Shown: positions 21,335 through 32,728, numbered from the stretch's first letter. The stretch is 64,000 nucleotides of DNA from Plantago ovata (GCA_028274465.1 CM051455.1:100686942-100750941); one strand, 5' to 3'. The notes: generated by a model not told the origin, from the letters alone. Numbers and translations are program-made.

Positions 21335-23400
21335 ATCTCCCCAAACCAAACACTTGCTTATCGTCAAGGCACAAACTAATCTAAATGCAACACAAAAAGG
21401 AGTCTCATGCCAAGTTAAGTGAACTAATATATTGAATCTACGAAACTCTTATGAACAAGACTATATGAGCATGACATGCAAATAGGTTGAAGAATGCCTC
21501 GATTGCGAATATACACATTTTCATGTGCACTTGGTTAAACAAATGAGTCTCTCGTAACATCTTCTACCTGGATCTGGTCAATGACGACACAATGATGCAT
21601 ATTATCATACTATGATTGGCCCGTGCTTATGAAACCGGGGGCTTACTACTGTTCACCAAGCGAGACTTTTCCTCAAGGGAGGGCGAATCAATACTGGCTC
21701 TCATCAAACGAAGGAGGGTTCCCTAAAAAGATAACACTCCCCTATTCTACCCAGACTCTCAAAGAATGAGTCTCTTTCAACCACTTCCTGAGTAGCAGGA
21801 CGAGGGTGGTCAAGAACAGGCCTTGGACAAAAGCGACACGAAACAAAAGATAGAATTTAGAACTCCATAACTTCACAAGAACAAAATATTTACATGACAC
21901 TTGACACTTTATAAGACTGCTTTTTGGCTTGCGAGGACCCTTCTTTTTTCCTTTTTGGGCCTTATTCTTTTTTTTTTCTTTTTAGTTTCTTTTTCACTTT
22001 TTGTTTTATTTTCTTTTCTTTTCTCTCTTATTTATTTATTTATTTATATATATATGTGGGCAAGCAGCAGTACTCAACAATCAAATAACGAAAACATCTC
22101 CCCAAACCTATTCGAGAGAATAGGTTTGAGTACAAAGACGAAAAGAAAAAAGACAAAATCTACAAAGACGCCTCCCCAAACCTATTCGAAAGAATAGGTT
22201 GGAGCACAAAACAAAAAGAAGAAAAGGAAACTTTACAACGACTCAAAGACGAAAGACAAGTACAACGAAGCAACCCCCTCCCCAAACCTATTCGATAGAA
22301 TAAGTTTAATACAAGGAATCGCACACCTCACACTACCTCCTTCCTAGGCATTTGGCAATCTCTAATCGAGGTGAAGAACTTGTCGCCTCTTACGTACATA
22401 ATTACATGGGTTACAACCATAGATTCTAACACGCATCATTTCATAAGGCCATCGTGAACCGCAACAGAAGAAACACCACTCAAGGTGATGTCGAGACTAC
22501 TAAGCTTAACTAGTGCACATGCGAATGTGACAAACCAAGAGAGACAAGCCTCAAACTACTTGCAAAGTGATGCAACATATGATCAATGGTCATAAACACT
22601 TAGTCTATTCAATAGAAAAGTTAAAAAACTTGGCAATAAACTCCACACACAACAACGTGCAACAACTAATCTAAGGATGATATGCATGGAAAAATTGAAA
22701 AAACACGACAAATCACTAGAAACTTGAGCTAAAAGGTATGCACGAACCAAAAGAGCACATAGTACTGAAAATCCAATAACCCCTCCCCAAACCTAAAGTT
22801 TTGCTCGTCCTCGAGCATAGAAGAGTTGATAAGAAAGGAAAAATTGGATTGATAGTACACTTCCTTGGGATAAAGGTTCGTGTCCAACTCCTAATAAAGA
22901 GTAGTACCTGAAAGGACTCAAGAAACAAGTGAAACGGGTGCTCATAGGTGGAAAAAGGGAAAACAAAACTAGAATTTGGTGATACAGGGCCAAGTGGGCC
23001 GCTGGGCAAAGTCCAAGCGGACCGCTTGGAACCAACCAAGCGGGTCGCTTGGAATCGGGCAGAATTCCAGAGACTTTGCCACTCTCCAAGCGGCCCGCTT
23101 GGGATTTCCAAGCGGCTCACTTGACTCTGGTTTAAGTTTGTGGAATTTTTCCAGTTTCCAAGCGGACCGCTTGGAATTTCTAAGCGGGCCACTTGTCCTG
23201 TATATCCAAATTCTATTTTTTTTTTTCACTTTTTTCCTACCTAAGGCACAAAAACAAATGCATGCGGAAAGAAAAACAAGAAATCTATCCAAAGAAAAAG
23301 AATCTAACTAAATGCAAAAATACTTTACCACCTCGAGTTGCCTCCCGAGAGGCGCCTTTGTTTACATGTCGTTGGCTCGACTCTTCAAGGCTCAATTGGG
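21335..23400 (-). other. G2 long non-coding 3' region
   Basis: About 2 kb between the protease gene and the 3' LTR without a supported gene. It holds the polypurine tract at the LTR edge, four further copies of its complement CTCCCCAAACC (near 22097, 22172, 22278 and 22786), three dyads of the form AACCTATTC-GAGA-GAATAGGTT (near 22104, 22178 and 22285), a pyrimidine-rich run (21935-22050), and seven copies of a 17-bp GC-rich palindrome (22990-23196). Confidence 0.75.
22990..23196. repeat. Cluster of 17-bp palindromes CCAAGCGGNCCGCTTGG
   Basis: Seven copies at about 22990, 23013, 23036, 23086, 23108, 23158 and 23180; those at 23013, 23086 and 23158 are near-perfect. The same palindrome is in the G2 LTRs (one copy at 20931, three at 29605-29667). 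Spacing is irregular: 23, 23, 50, 22, 50 and 22 bases. Confidence 0.9.
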
Positions 23401-23407
23401 GTTGAAT

Positions 23408-23803
23408 TCAATTTGGATACCAGAGTTCCCCATCAACGCCCTCTTCAATCGGTAGAATCCCATCTACCTCAAAACTACATGTACGACGGTACATGTCAAT
23501 CACCATGTGCACCTTATTGATGAAGGCTCTTCCCAACTGGACCACATCCTTAAGCTTGGCTTCTGAAATCGGCATGACTACGAAGCTCGTCTTCACCTCA
23601 ACACCAGCAACTCTCACAACCAAGTCCTCGAAAACTTCCAAAGGTCTCCTCATAGACCCATCAGCAAGTTGAACCATAGCTTTCATTGGCTTCAAACCAG
23701 TCAACCGGGACTCTTCATACACGTTCATCGGTAAGACATTGACTACAGCTCCCGTGTCCAGTGTAGCCAATAGACCATCCTTCGTGCCAAGACCGATTTC
23801 CAC
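23408..23803 (-). CDS. G2 aspartic protease
   Basis: Retropepsin-like domain that would cut the gag precursor. The open frame shows the active-site block LATLDTGAVVNVLPMNVYE at about residues 12-30, followed by QLADGSMRRPLEVFEDLVV and a DFVV-like strand (TSFVVMPI), the arrangement seen in Athila-type proteases. The frame stops at 23408 with no reverse transcriptase downstream. Separated from gag by a frameshift near 23800. Confidence 0.75.
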   Translation of the reverse strand: MEIGLGTKDGLLATLDTGAVVNVLPMNVYEESRLTGLKPMKAMVQLADGSMRRPLEVFEDLVVRVAGVEVKTSFVVMPISEAKLKDVVQLGRAFINKVHMVIDMYRRTCSFEVDGILPIEEGVDGELWYPN

Positions 23804-25003
23804 ATTAAGCTTTCAAGTGCGGGTACTTCCACCATCTCATCCTCAGACGATGAGTTTTCTTCAACAATATGCGAAGCTTCTTCCTCAACCATAGATGACT
23901 TAGGCTCCTTGTTAGCAACGCAAGGCTCAAAGATTTTCTTGCTACTTCGCACCTCTACTCGTGCTCCTTCTCTTGTGACCGTGATCTCAACTACAATATC
24001 AGTCACCACCGTGATGACCATAGATCTCTTGGTATTACCCAAAAGCTTCTCTTGCTCACGACTAGCTCCTCTATCAATGAGCTCTTGCAGCTTCTTGTTG
24101 AGAGAAGAAGTACTAGCCTCCAAGTTCTCAAACCGCTTCTCGTTCATAGCCTGATTCTTGTAATAAGATTTCATAAACTTGTCGGTCTTTTGTGCCAAGC
24201 TTTGCACCATAGCAAGCAAAGAAGATGGAGCATATCCTGGTGCCCCATAATTTACCAGAGCATGTTGACGATGATTGATAAATACTTGCTCATGGTAATC
24301 ATCACGAGCCACTTGTTCTTCAAAAAATTCCTTGGGTTCTACTCTAGGTGCTCTTGAAAAAAACTTGGCTCTTACATTTCGGTTATGATAATTCCGGTAC
24401 ATCGTATCCAACTTGGCCTGAACTTGACTCGGAAACAACTCTCCCATGCTTCCTCCACAAATGATATCCACTTGTGCTTGAACTTCCGGATGCAATCCAT
24501 TATAAAAGAATTGGAGGAGCTGTCCTCTATCAAAGCCGTGATGTGGGCACCGATTTTGCAATCCCTTAAACCGATCATAGGACTAATGGAAGACTTCATC
24601 ATACTTCTGCTCAAAAGTGTTGATTTGTCTTTTCATAGCCATAGTCTTAAAAGCGGGATAGATCCATAAATTTGTCAAACACTTGAGCCCATGTGGTCAA
24701 GGATACAGCTTCCAAAGATCTCAACCAAGCCTTCGCTCTATCCCCAACTCCCATAGCGAAAACCTTCATCCGCAAATCATCATCAGTAACTCCAGCATCT
24801 GGTCTAGGCAAGTAGAGAACGGAATTCTCTAAGTCATTCAAATACCCAATGACGTCCTCATTGTCCATGCCATAGAACTTTGATAATTGCTGGAACATGT
24901 GAATTTTAAGCTCCAGATTCCTTGTTGCGTCATTGAGAACAATAGATGGCCCACTCGGTCGAACCGTAACCTTTGAAAGCAACTTCAATGGTTTCTCAAC
25001 CAT
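23804..25003 (-). pseudogene. G2 gag, frameshifted
   Basis: Athila-type gag. Starting from MVEKPLKLLSKVTVRPSG (25003), the capsid region carries MFQQLSKFYGMDNEDVIGYL and RMKVFAMGVGDRAKAWLRSL, then TTWAQVFDKFMDL; frameshifts lie near 24650 and 24560. The next segment holds GQLLQFFYNGLHPEVQAQVD, the second half of Retrotrans_gag. The C-terminal part is acidic (NSSSEDEMVEVPALE). The start follows the PBS by about 180 bases. Confidence 0.8.
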
Positions 25004-25180
25004 GATGCCTTAAACTCTAGTGTAATCAACACAACACTAAGACAAGGATTAGTTCCCGTTAGTGCAACAAAACTCGAACACATAGAATTAAGCACAAAGA
25101 AATAGGGGGAAAGAAATGGGGTGAGAAAGTGATGTTGGCTGAAAAACCAAAACAAAAAAACACCAACCAAAGGAGTTAAG

Positions 25181-25198
25181 TCCCTGGCAACGGCGCCA
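25181..25198 (-). other. G2 primer binding site (tRNA-Asp)
   Basis: The minus strand reads TGGCGCCGTTGCCAGGGA, one mismatch from the tRNA-Asp 3' end, three bases from the LTR at 25202. Confidence 0.85.
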
Positions 25199-25201
25199 AA
25201 T

Positions 25202-25993
25202 TGATGAGTCGTTTTTTTCACCAACTAAATTTGTTTAAAAGCCAAAGAACACTTACCACTACATAAATCAGAGTGCAATCACAAGTTGTCCCCGAGTGTC
25301 ATTCTCTCGGGACCTTCGTGGCTTTGTTTGAGGTTTTTGTATGCTATTTCAGTCAACGAGTTCAAAGTGGTGTTTGAAAATGGTTTTAGACCACAACAAA
25401 CTAGAATCGAATTTATTTGTAATCAAAGATGGAAAACGGTTGGTGGTAGAAAGCGAATTAACATGTATGGATTACGAATATGCTCACAAGTTCAGTGCGT
25501 AAAACCTTTGACTAAGTCTGCTAAGCAACCGTCTAGGTAACTTTGAAGACACACATTATAAAAGATCACTATCAATACTTTAGAGGTATTTATCTAGCAT
25601 GCTGCAAATCACAAACATACAATCCTATAGCTTTCATTGACCAAGAGATTGTCACGATTCTCTAATTCGAAAATGTTTTATAGGCAACTATGAATCGTAT
25701 GAAGCAATGTGCAGAAAGATTGAATCACAATCTCATGTAAGCATAAACATAATCCAAAACATGCATATTCTACATTCTACCACCAACACAAAAGATTTAG
25801 CTATTCATATTCAATAACGTAAACATCATTTCATATGAGTTGTCACAGAAAGACATTTGATCAAACTACTAGACAAGAGATTGATACAAGTTACCACCAA
25901 AGTTGTCACTATTCGGTGGAATTGATGAAAAAACCTCTCCGTAGATGAAAATATCATACAATCCTATGGCCAAATCTTCAATCCAATTGTGAA
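25202..25993 (-). repeat. G2 5' LTR, left segment
   Basis: Matches 11043-11821 and continues past the Sirevirus insertion point (CAATCCTATGGCC at 25970), giving the empty-site allele. Interrupted at 25993/25994 by the Helitron. Confidence 0.9.
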
Positions 25994-26675
25994 TCTATTA
26001 TTATATGAAATCTAGATTTTGTTTTGATCAAAGAACACACTTAGAAGTGTGTTCACACTATGTGGCATTTTGGCCAAAAATATTTTATTGCATTTTAAAT
26101 TATTTTTAAGTTTAAAAAAAAACCCATATTTAATGTATTTAGTGATCCATGTTTACTGTATGAAAAACATTAATATGGAGTAGTGGTTACAAAATTAAAT
26201 ATTTTTCACACTATTTGCAAGTAAACCCAACATATTTTTTTATTTATATATTTATTTTCACCTCTATTACAAAATAAATAAATAAATAAGAAAGTTAGAC
26301 TTTAACAAATATTGAAAATGTTAAAACTAAGGTAAGAATAAGGTTAATTATACATAACGTAAAAATAATTTTAATAAATATTGAAATATTTCAAAATGAT
26401 AATTAATATTCTTCTAAATTTCATTGTCCAATTTGATTTGTGAGTTTCCATAAAAAGAGACAGATTTGTTTTCCCGGCTGAAATGATTATAGTTAACAAA
26501 GACAATTATTAACTAAGTTTCATGAAAATAAACAAGATGCACAATTTTTTTGAATACAAACATATTTGTTAGCGTTCTATTTATAAATTACGGTAAACAA
26601 AATTAGATATGCGTAACAAAGTGAAAGATTGTCTCATAGATAATCATTATTGTGCCAATTTAATATTTTTAGTGT

Positions 26676-26815
26676 CTTGAGACGTAGGGTGGTAGAGTAG
26701 CACATGAGAGATCGGGGTTAGAGTCCCAAAAGAGGTATAAGGTGGTATGGATGTATTTGAGTTAACTTTAGTTTGAAATAATGAATATATTATATGAATA
26801 GTTGTCCTGCTATTT
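26676..26815 (+). repeat. SINE-like remnant in the Helitron
   Basis: GGTGGTAGAGTAGC resembles a pol III A box and GGGTTAGAGTCCC a B box about 30 bases on, followed by GAGGTATAAGGTGGTATGG, similar to the body of the SINEs at 31790 and 37358. No clear poly(A) tail. Confidence 0.45.
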
Positions 26816-27433
26816 AAATATCCATATCAGTTTTCAAGATATATTTTAACCACAAGTTTACTTTTAAATTATATCTAATTAAATTTACTTTTAAGTTCTT
26901 TAATAAAAAATGACCTTACAAGAACAAATGGATTTTCATTAGTCGAGTCTATGGGTTAAAATATGCTTAAGTCTCTTATGTTTTTTATCAGTATTTCTCT
27001 TTTTATTTTTGATAATACATGTTATATTTTATAATTCACATGAAAATGTATAATTAATTTCATTTAGTATGTTTCAATATAATTTGTGGTCCAAATTGAA
27101 CTCAAAGAAAAAAATGTAAAAATCATCTACAGATTATTCGCTATCAAAAATATATTTTAGACTCAAATAAATAAATATATCTGGTACTTCAAATGACAAG
27201 CGTCCAATTAATTTGTGTATTTAGTAATAGCATCCCAATTTCCATGGGTGTTATCAACGAGTGCAAAAGTTGGACTCATATATTAAATTTTCGAGTATCA
27301 AAAGCGGAGATGTTCATTCGGTAGTACCAAAGAAAAATTTCTTAAAAACCCTGAATTTTTACCCGTGTTATGATGTTGGCAAAAAGAGAAAAATTAAATA
27401 AAATTGCAAGTTCGTCTATTATGATACATCCTT

Positions 27434-28485
27434 TGTCTCTCGGCACCATGTTTAGTTGAGCACGGAGATAAAAAAGAGGCTATACAAATAATTGGAAGAA
27501 TGAAAATCATGAGAGGAAGTAAATAAATCAAATGATATAATGAATAAGGCAGGAGATAGTGTAACTAAAGTAGTAGAGACGATCAATAAAGTATGAGATA
27601 TGATATGACAAATAAATTGAGAAAATATGAAGTTGAGACTGGGACGAAAGGATTACTAAAGTTATTCTCATGCTTCATTTTGGAATCACTTGTTTCAAAT
27701 AATATTTGTCATTTGTTCATGATCAGTCGGGTTCCTCGCCGTACAGTGTTGAAAATAGGAGAAATTTAAATTTAAAATAGCGTATTAGAGCATATTGTTC
27801 ATGTTAAATTAAAGAATAGGCTAAATACAATTTCTAAGAACTGATTGATTACCACATGTAATACCAAAATAGTTATAATTATTAGTGTCGATGCACATTT
27901 AAAAACCCATTACTCAAATTCCATGTCTACCGTTTAAGATATTTCAAAAAATAAAACTATATCAAATTTTACATCATTTGTCTCTCGGCACCATATATGT
28001 TTGGTTGAACACGGAGATTAAAACAAAAAGCTATACAAATAATTGGAAGAATAAAAATCATGAGAGGAAGTAAATAAAGAAAATGATATAATGAATAAAG
28101 TAGGGAAAATAGTAACTAAAGCAGTAAAGACGAATAGAGACGATGAATAAAGTGTGATATTTAATATGACAAACAAATACAGAAAACATGAAGTTGAGAC
28201 TGGGATATGGATTACTAAAGTTTTATAATCTCATACTCCATTTTGGAATCACTTCTTTCAAATAATGTTTGTCATTAGATCATGATTAATGGGGTTCCTC
28301 GCCGTACAATGTTGAAAATAAGAGAAATTTTAATTTAAGCTAGCGTATTAGAGTATGTTCACGTTAAATTAGTGAATAGACAAAATGCAATATTTGAAAA
28401 CTCCTTGATTACCCCATGTAATACCAAAATAGTTATAATTATTAGTATCGATGCACATTTAAAAACGCATTACTCAAATTCGACG
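27434..28485. repeat. ~545-bp tandem duplication in the Helitron
   Basis: Two diverged direct copies start at TTTGTCTCTCGGCACCAT (27434 and about 27979) and end near ATTACTCAAATTC (about 27930 and 28485). Many substitutions and small indels show an old duplication. Confidence 0.85.
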
Positions 28486-28944
28486 GGTCAATATCATATC
28501 CATGAGATGTGTACAGTGTAATCATGACTATATAACTCCACCAGCCTAAAGAGTCGGGTCTTGATTAGAGTGATTGTGCTGTTACAAGTTACAACTAAAA
28601 TCAGAGCGGGATCAATGTCAAACCCACGAGGGTTGCAAATGGTTAGTCACTTGATATAATTAATCTGACCTAAAGGTTAGATGAGTCCAAAACTTATGAG
28701 TGTCGGATCCGATCAAAAGCGGATAATATCGTACAAGTGAGATGTATAGTATTTGACATAGTCATGAAGCCTTATGAGTGATTCAAAAATCAAACCTGTG
28801 TAACTGTAATTCTCGTATCCACATCGCTTAATTATGAGTGAACATGATAAAGGGAAAATATGTTAGCTAGACCATCACTCTCACATGGTATGAGGCATTT
28901 TGGGTGTGATCAAAAGTAAATCCGTGTGGGCTCAAGTATAAAGC

Positions 28945-29300
28945 GGATAATATCATACCATCGAGATGTGTGTAGGTTCGTCATTGGTAATCTCGGCCCA
29001 ACAGGCTGGGTCTCGCCCCATTTGTGGCCGGGTCGTTACAAGTGGTATCAGAGCGGGTTTGACTGAAATTGAATAAACTAAGTGCCATGCGGGGCAAAGT
29101 GCTGCACCGTATGGGCGGTGGAGACACCTCTTGAGCCCTTAGGGGCCGCCTCTAGAATCATGCACGGATGGTTGGCACCGGGACTCGAGAATTTCATGGG
29201 GGTAGATTGTAATACCATGGAGACGTGTGTGGGTCCGTCATGAGTAACATCGCCGGCCCAACAGGCCAGGTCTCGACCCATTAGTGACCGGTCGTTACAG
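28945..29300 (+). repeat. Duplicated LTR-derived fragment in the Helitron
   Basis: Two ~95-bp copies (about 28945-29040 and 29207-29300) share CGGCCCAACAGGC and CGGGTCGTTACA-type sequence. The first runs into GTGGTATCAGAGCGGG, an initiator-Met primer site, so this is captured retrotransposon sequence. Confidence 0.7.
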
Positions 29301-29470
29301 TAACGGTGTGGAGCACAACGGACAATATCATAATACAATGATATGCGTACATGTTTTAGATGTACTCAAAGTATAATCATCAAATAATTTTCTTATATTT
29401 GTGATGTCTTTTCGTAATTTACTATACATCAGTGAAACAATGTCGTGGCATCGCCACGGATTATTACTAG

Positions 29471-30060
29471 TTACAATGAAAATCTGAGTTCTAGGGTGAA
29501 AATTGGGGCCAGAAGCTCTCCAAAGTTCAAATGCTCAAGTCTGAATGTCAAAATGTAACTGAAAAATTGAGTTTAAAGGACAGATTCTGATTCTGTAACC
29601 GATGCCAAGCAGACCGCTTGGGCTCTGCCAAGCGGACCGCTTGGCTTCTGCCAAGCGGCCCGCTTGGTTGTTGGGCAACTCTCTGGAAATTCTCTGTTCC
29701 CAGGCGGACAGTTTGGCTTCTGGAAGCGGACCACTTGCTCTGTGGGGCAGATTTTCACTTGGAAACTCAATCCTTTGCCCACGAACGGCCTTCAAATGCC
29801 TTGGACTCGTCCTTCTCAACACTTATTGGGGCTCGGACACTCACGAACAAAGCCACGGAGGTCGAGGAACTTCAACGGGGTCATTTTCCATAAAAAATGC
29901 TCGTTTTTAGCTCCAAAAACACCGTTTCGTACCTAAGTGCCTGAAATGCAGAAAACACAAAACATGACACTATTCTACAAAACTAACCAAAAAACCAAGC
30001 AAAAAGACAGCAAAAGAAGGTAAAAAATACAAGATGAACGCGACAAAAATACGTTCATCA
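29471..30060 (-). repeat. G2 5' LTR, right segment
   Basis: Rest of the right LTR after the Helitron, with three tandem palindromes (29605-29621, 29628-29644, 29651-29667), ending ACGTTCATCA. Followed by the GCCCT duplication. Confidence 0.9.
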
Positions 30061-30270
30061 GCCCTCTTATGCCCATATTCGTGTATTTGGTTGTTTGTGT
30101 TTTCCCCTTTTCCCATCCACTACTATACACAAATTACAAGCACGCTCCACTCCATGTGTTTTTTTGGGGTATCCCGACAATCATCGTGGGTATAAGTGTT
30201 ATGATCTCACGACACGTAAGATTATTATTTATCGTCATATCAAATTTGAGGAACGGTGCCTAGTCATTTA
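30061..30270 (+). pseudogene. Copia relic C3, right half
   Basis: After the duplicated GCCCT the translation resumes SYAHIRVFGCLCFPLFP and TPCVFLGYPDNHRGYKCYDL, the linker between Copia integrase and reverse transcriptase. It continues the fragment at 10851-11042, showing that G2 inserted into this relic. Confidence 0.85.
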
Positions 30271-30403
30271 AATTAATTCTCCAATATGCTCCTCTTTTAA
30301 GTTAGTAGCTGGTCTGTGTGTTAAAAAAAATAAAATGAAACTAATATGTCAATCCTCCCAATTAGTTTCAATGTCAAAGTAAGAAGTAACACTTTCAAAT
30401 TAA

Positions 30404-31124
30404 GGGTCCATTGATTTTTTATACCCTCTTAACGTCCCTAATAACGAAATGAACCACCTTAGTTTATCAATTACATTTTAGTCCAAAGTCAACAAAAATT
30501 CACTATTCCAAAATTGAATTTTGATGAAACCAAACAAACCTTAGTGTTTTCAAATAAAAAAGATAAAGAATTAAAAGAAAAACCAAGTAAAATACTAAAA
30601 TAATAAAATAAATTTTAAAGAAAAAAATCTTAACTAAAATAAAAATAAAAACATTATCATCATCATCCCCAAAGCTTCGGTACCGTAATTTTTTCCAGTA
30701 CCGGAGCTCCAACGCCGAAAACGGTGGAGCAGGCTGCTCCACCACCATTAACGGTGCAGCAAGCAGCTTGCTCCACCACCAGATCGGTGGAGCAGCAGCT
30801 CCACCATTGCTCCACCGTTACCGGCACCGGAGCTCCGATACCGAAATTATCCAGTACGGAAGTTTTAGCGAAGAACAAGATGGATGGATCTTGTTAAATA
30901 TTTAATTTTTATTTTATTTTACAATTCTATATAGATTTTTTTAATTCTTTAAATTAATTTTTTGATTGAAAATATTTCTTTTTCTTAAGTCATGTTTGGT
31001 TGGAAGGTGTTTAAAGTGTTGGTCAACTCAAATGGACTAAAATATAATTGAGTTTTGACTAAAATGTAATTGATAACACAAGAGGGTCCTTTATAAGAAA
31101 GTCCTTCATAGTGAGCCCTTATAA
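30404..31124. mobile_element. Hairpin-array MITE M1
   Basis: About 715-bp element with inverted ends (left GGGTCCATTG, right reverse complement GGGCTCACTA) and matching inner arms TATCAATTACATTTTAGTC. The centre (30670-30855) is GC-rich and filled with short inverted repeats based on GGAGC/GCTCC (e.g. GGTGGAGCA with TGCTCCACC). No ORF. TTAA on the left and TTA on the right flank it; the duplication is not certain. The hAT element has inserted at its right border. Confidence 0.65.
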
Positions 31125-32181
31125 CAGGGGCGAGCCCACGTTGACGCAAGGGGCAGCAGTTGCTGCCCCTCGATTTTTGAGATGAAATATCTATTATACC
31201 CCTGCGAACTAGTTAAAACTATTATAATATAGGTTCTCTGATGAAATCATGACATATTATTATAGTAGCGCGTTTGGTTGAGTTTTGTGCTTAGAAGAAC
31301 AATGACCATGAATGGTCCTGTGTTCGATACTCACCGCACCCTAATACTTTATCACAACTTTTAATTTTTTTTCCATAGGATTTTATTTCATTCTTTTAAG
31401 ATTTTAATTTTTTTTTCCATAGGATTTTATTTTATTCTTTTAAGATTTTGACATAACTGTTCATATTTAGTTGCTCTTTGTATTTCTTTGTGTATTGTAT
31501 TGTTTCTATTTTAATGTTTTTGGTCCTATGATTTATTTTATTCCTTTAAAATTTTAACATAATTATTCATATCTAGTTGCTCCAATATTTTTGTGTATTG
31601 TTTTAATTGTTCCAGTATTTCTTTTTTATTGTTTCTCTTTAACATATTACCTTTTAAAAACACACTAATTGAGTGATTGACGTAGTATTTCACATAATTA
31701 ATTGTTTAGGATATATATTTCTTTATTAGTGTATAATTGTTTACTTTCTAAAGTCTGTACTACGCTAGCTTTTAGATAGGAGTTATAATGTGGTCAGTGT
31801 GGTCAGTGGAAGTGAGTTGAGGTTGGTGAAGAAGAGGTGCAGAGTCCGATCCTAGTGGAAGCGGAGACATATGGCGGTTTTAGGTGTGGAGATATAAGGT
31901 GGTTTCAAATATTGTATATCAATAGTATATGAGTAATTGTATATTTGCCGTGTAAAAAAAAAAAAAAACGCTAAATTTTAGATAAGTTAGTTTTTTTTTT
32001 TTTTTTTGAAACGGTTAGTAGTATATAACTAAAGGGGATGAAGGGGTATAATTCGTAACTTTTTTTTCTATAAAATGAATGCCTGAAACTGATTTATAAT
32101 TATATCTTTAATTTATTTTAAAAAAATATCGTACTTTAAAATTTTTGCTCCCCATGACATAAATTCCTGCGTTCGCCCCTG
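31125..32181. mobile_element. Non-autonomous hAT transposon
   Basis: Ends CAGGGGCGA... and ...TCGCCCCTG with an exact 8-bp target duplication CCTTATAA (31117-31124 and 32182-32189), diagnostic of hAT elements. 1,057 bp, no transposase. It contains a ~50-bp direct duplication (31355-31450) and a SINE at 31790-31968. Confidence 0.9.
31790..31968 (+). repeat. SINE inside the hAT element
   Basis: tRNA-type head (GTGGTCAGTGG A-box-like, GAGTCCGATCC B-box-like), body GGTTTTAGGTGTGGAGATAT shared with the SINE at 37358-37534, and a terminal A15 run at 31954-31968. Confidence 0.65.
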
Positions 32182-32189
32182 CCTTATAA

Positions 32190-32728
32190 TCAATTTTATC
32201 TTCAAATTAATTATAAAATTTGTGAAAGAGAATGACTCAGAATGCAGAGATTCTGCAAATGGTATTTAAATTTCACATCGATGGTGACTGTATATTTTTG
32301 TTCAAAAATCAATCTTATGTGTTTGGTTTTTATATATTAAAAATAAAAATTTTATTAAGGAAACCTTAGATCTATATTGCAAAATTATTTATAAAAAAAC
32401 ATCTATATTTTGGAACGTAGTTTACTTCTATTATCCGAAAAATTAGTAACGTACAAAGCCGATCCACGTGATCAGGCTAATCAAAACTGAAACCACAAAA
32501 CACCAAACCAGGGACGCTGCAGCCCATTTAGTTAACTAACAGCAGAGCCTAACAATCTGATCTTTCAAGTACCGCTACATGTTTAAGCTAAATTTTCACC
32601 TATATCCCGTAACTTATCAAACATTGAGCAACGCACCCGCACAATCTGCTTTACTTGATTTTCCACAAAGCATCTATATTCTTAATTAAATAACTACATT
32701 TTTACTAATAATCCTTATATTACCTACG
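32190..32728. other. Spacer without recognised features
   Basis: AT-rich intergenic sequence; nothing supported. Confidence 0.5.

Larger units (their letters stand above)
25994..29470 (+). mobile_element. Non-autonomous Helitron
   Basis: A 3,477-bp insert begins TC (25994) and ends CTAG (29467-29470), placed exactly between A and T of GTGAA|TTACAATG without target duplication; the uninterrupted site is in the other G2 LTR near 20795. A 6-bp hairpin CGTGGC-ATC-GCCACG (29444-29458) lies 8 bases before CTAG. These are the hallmarks of Helitron ends. No Rep/helicase ORF is present. The cargo is AT-rich and includes a SINE-like remnant, a ~545-bp tandem duplication and LTR-derived pieces with a TGGTATCAGAGC primer-site motif. 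Confidence 0.9.
11043..30060 (-). mobile_element. Athila-like gag-protease element G2 with nested insertions
   Basis: Complete minus-strand LTR retrotransposon flanked by the 5-bp duplication GCCCT (11038-11042 and 30061-30065). LTRs start TGATGAGTCG and end ACGTTCATCA. The PBS is complementary to tRNA-Asp (25181-25198). The polypurine tract (GTTTGGGGAGAT, minus strand) abuts the left LTR at 21335. The 3.9-kb interior encodes only gag and protease; no reverse transcriptase, RNase H or integrase motif is seen, so the element would need enzymes from a relative. Sirevirus A lies in its left LTR and a Helitron in its right LTR. It splits Copia relic C3. Confidence 0.9.

Noticed and set aside
21901..22197. 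Hydrophobic plus-strand ORF resembling a membrane protein
   Set aside because: Made by the T-rich low-complexity stretch in the G2 non-coding region.
22990..23196. Regularly repeated palindromes suggesting a CRISPR array
   Set aside because: Plant retrotransposon context, irregular spacing, spacers partly repeated and no cas genes.
22716..23311. Overlapping ORFs on both strands with repeated SGPLG / KRSAW units
   Set aside because: Translations of the CCAAGCGG palindromes; present in all frames and therefore not evidence of a protein.
30503..30878. Minus-strand frames rich in cysteine, valine and glycine
   Set aside because: They read through the dyad core and AT-rich arm of M1 and share no domain.
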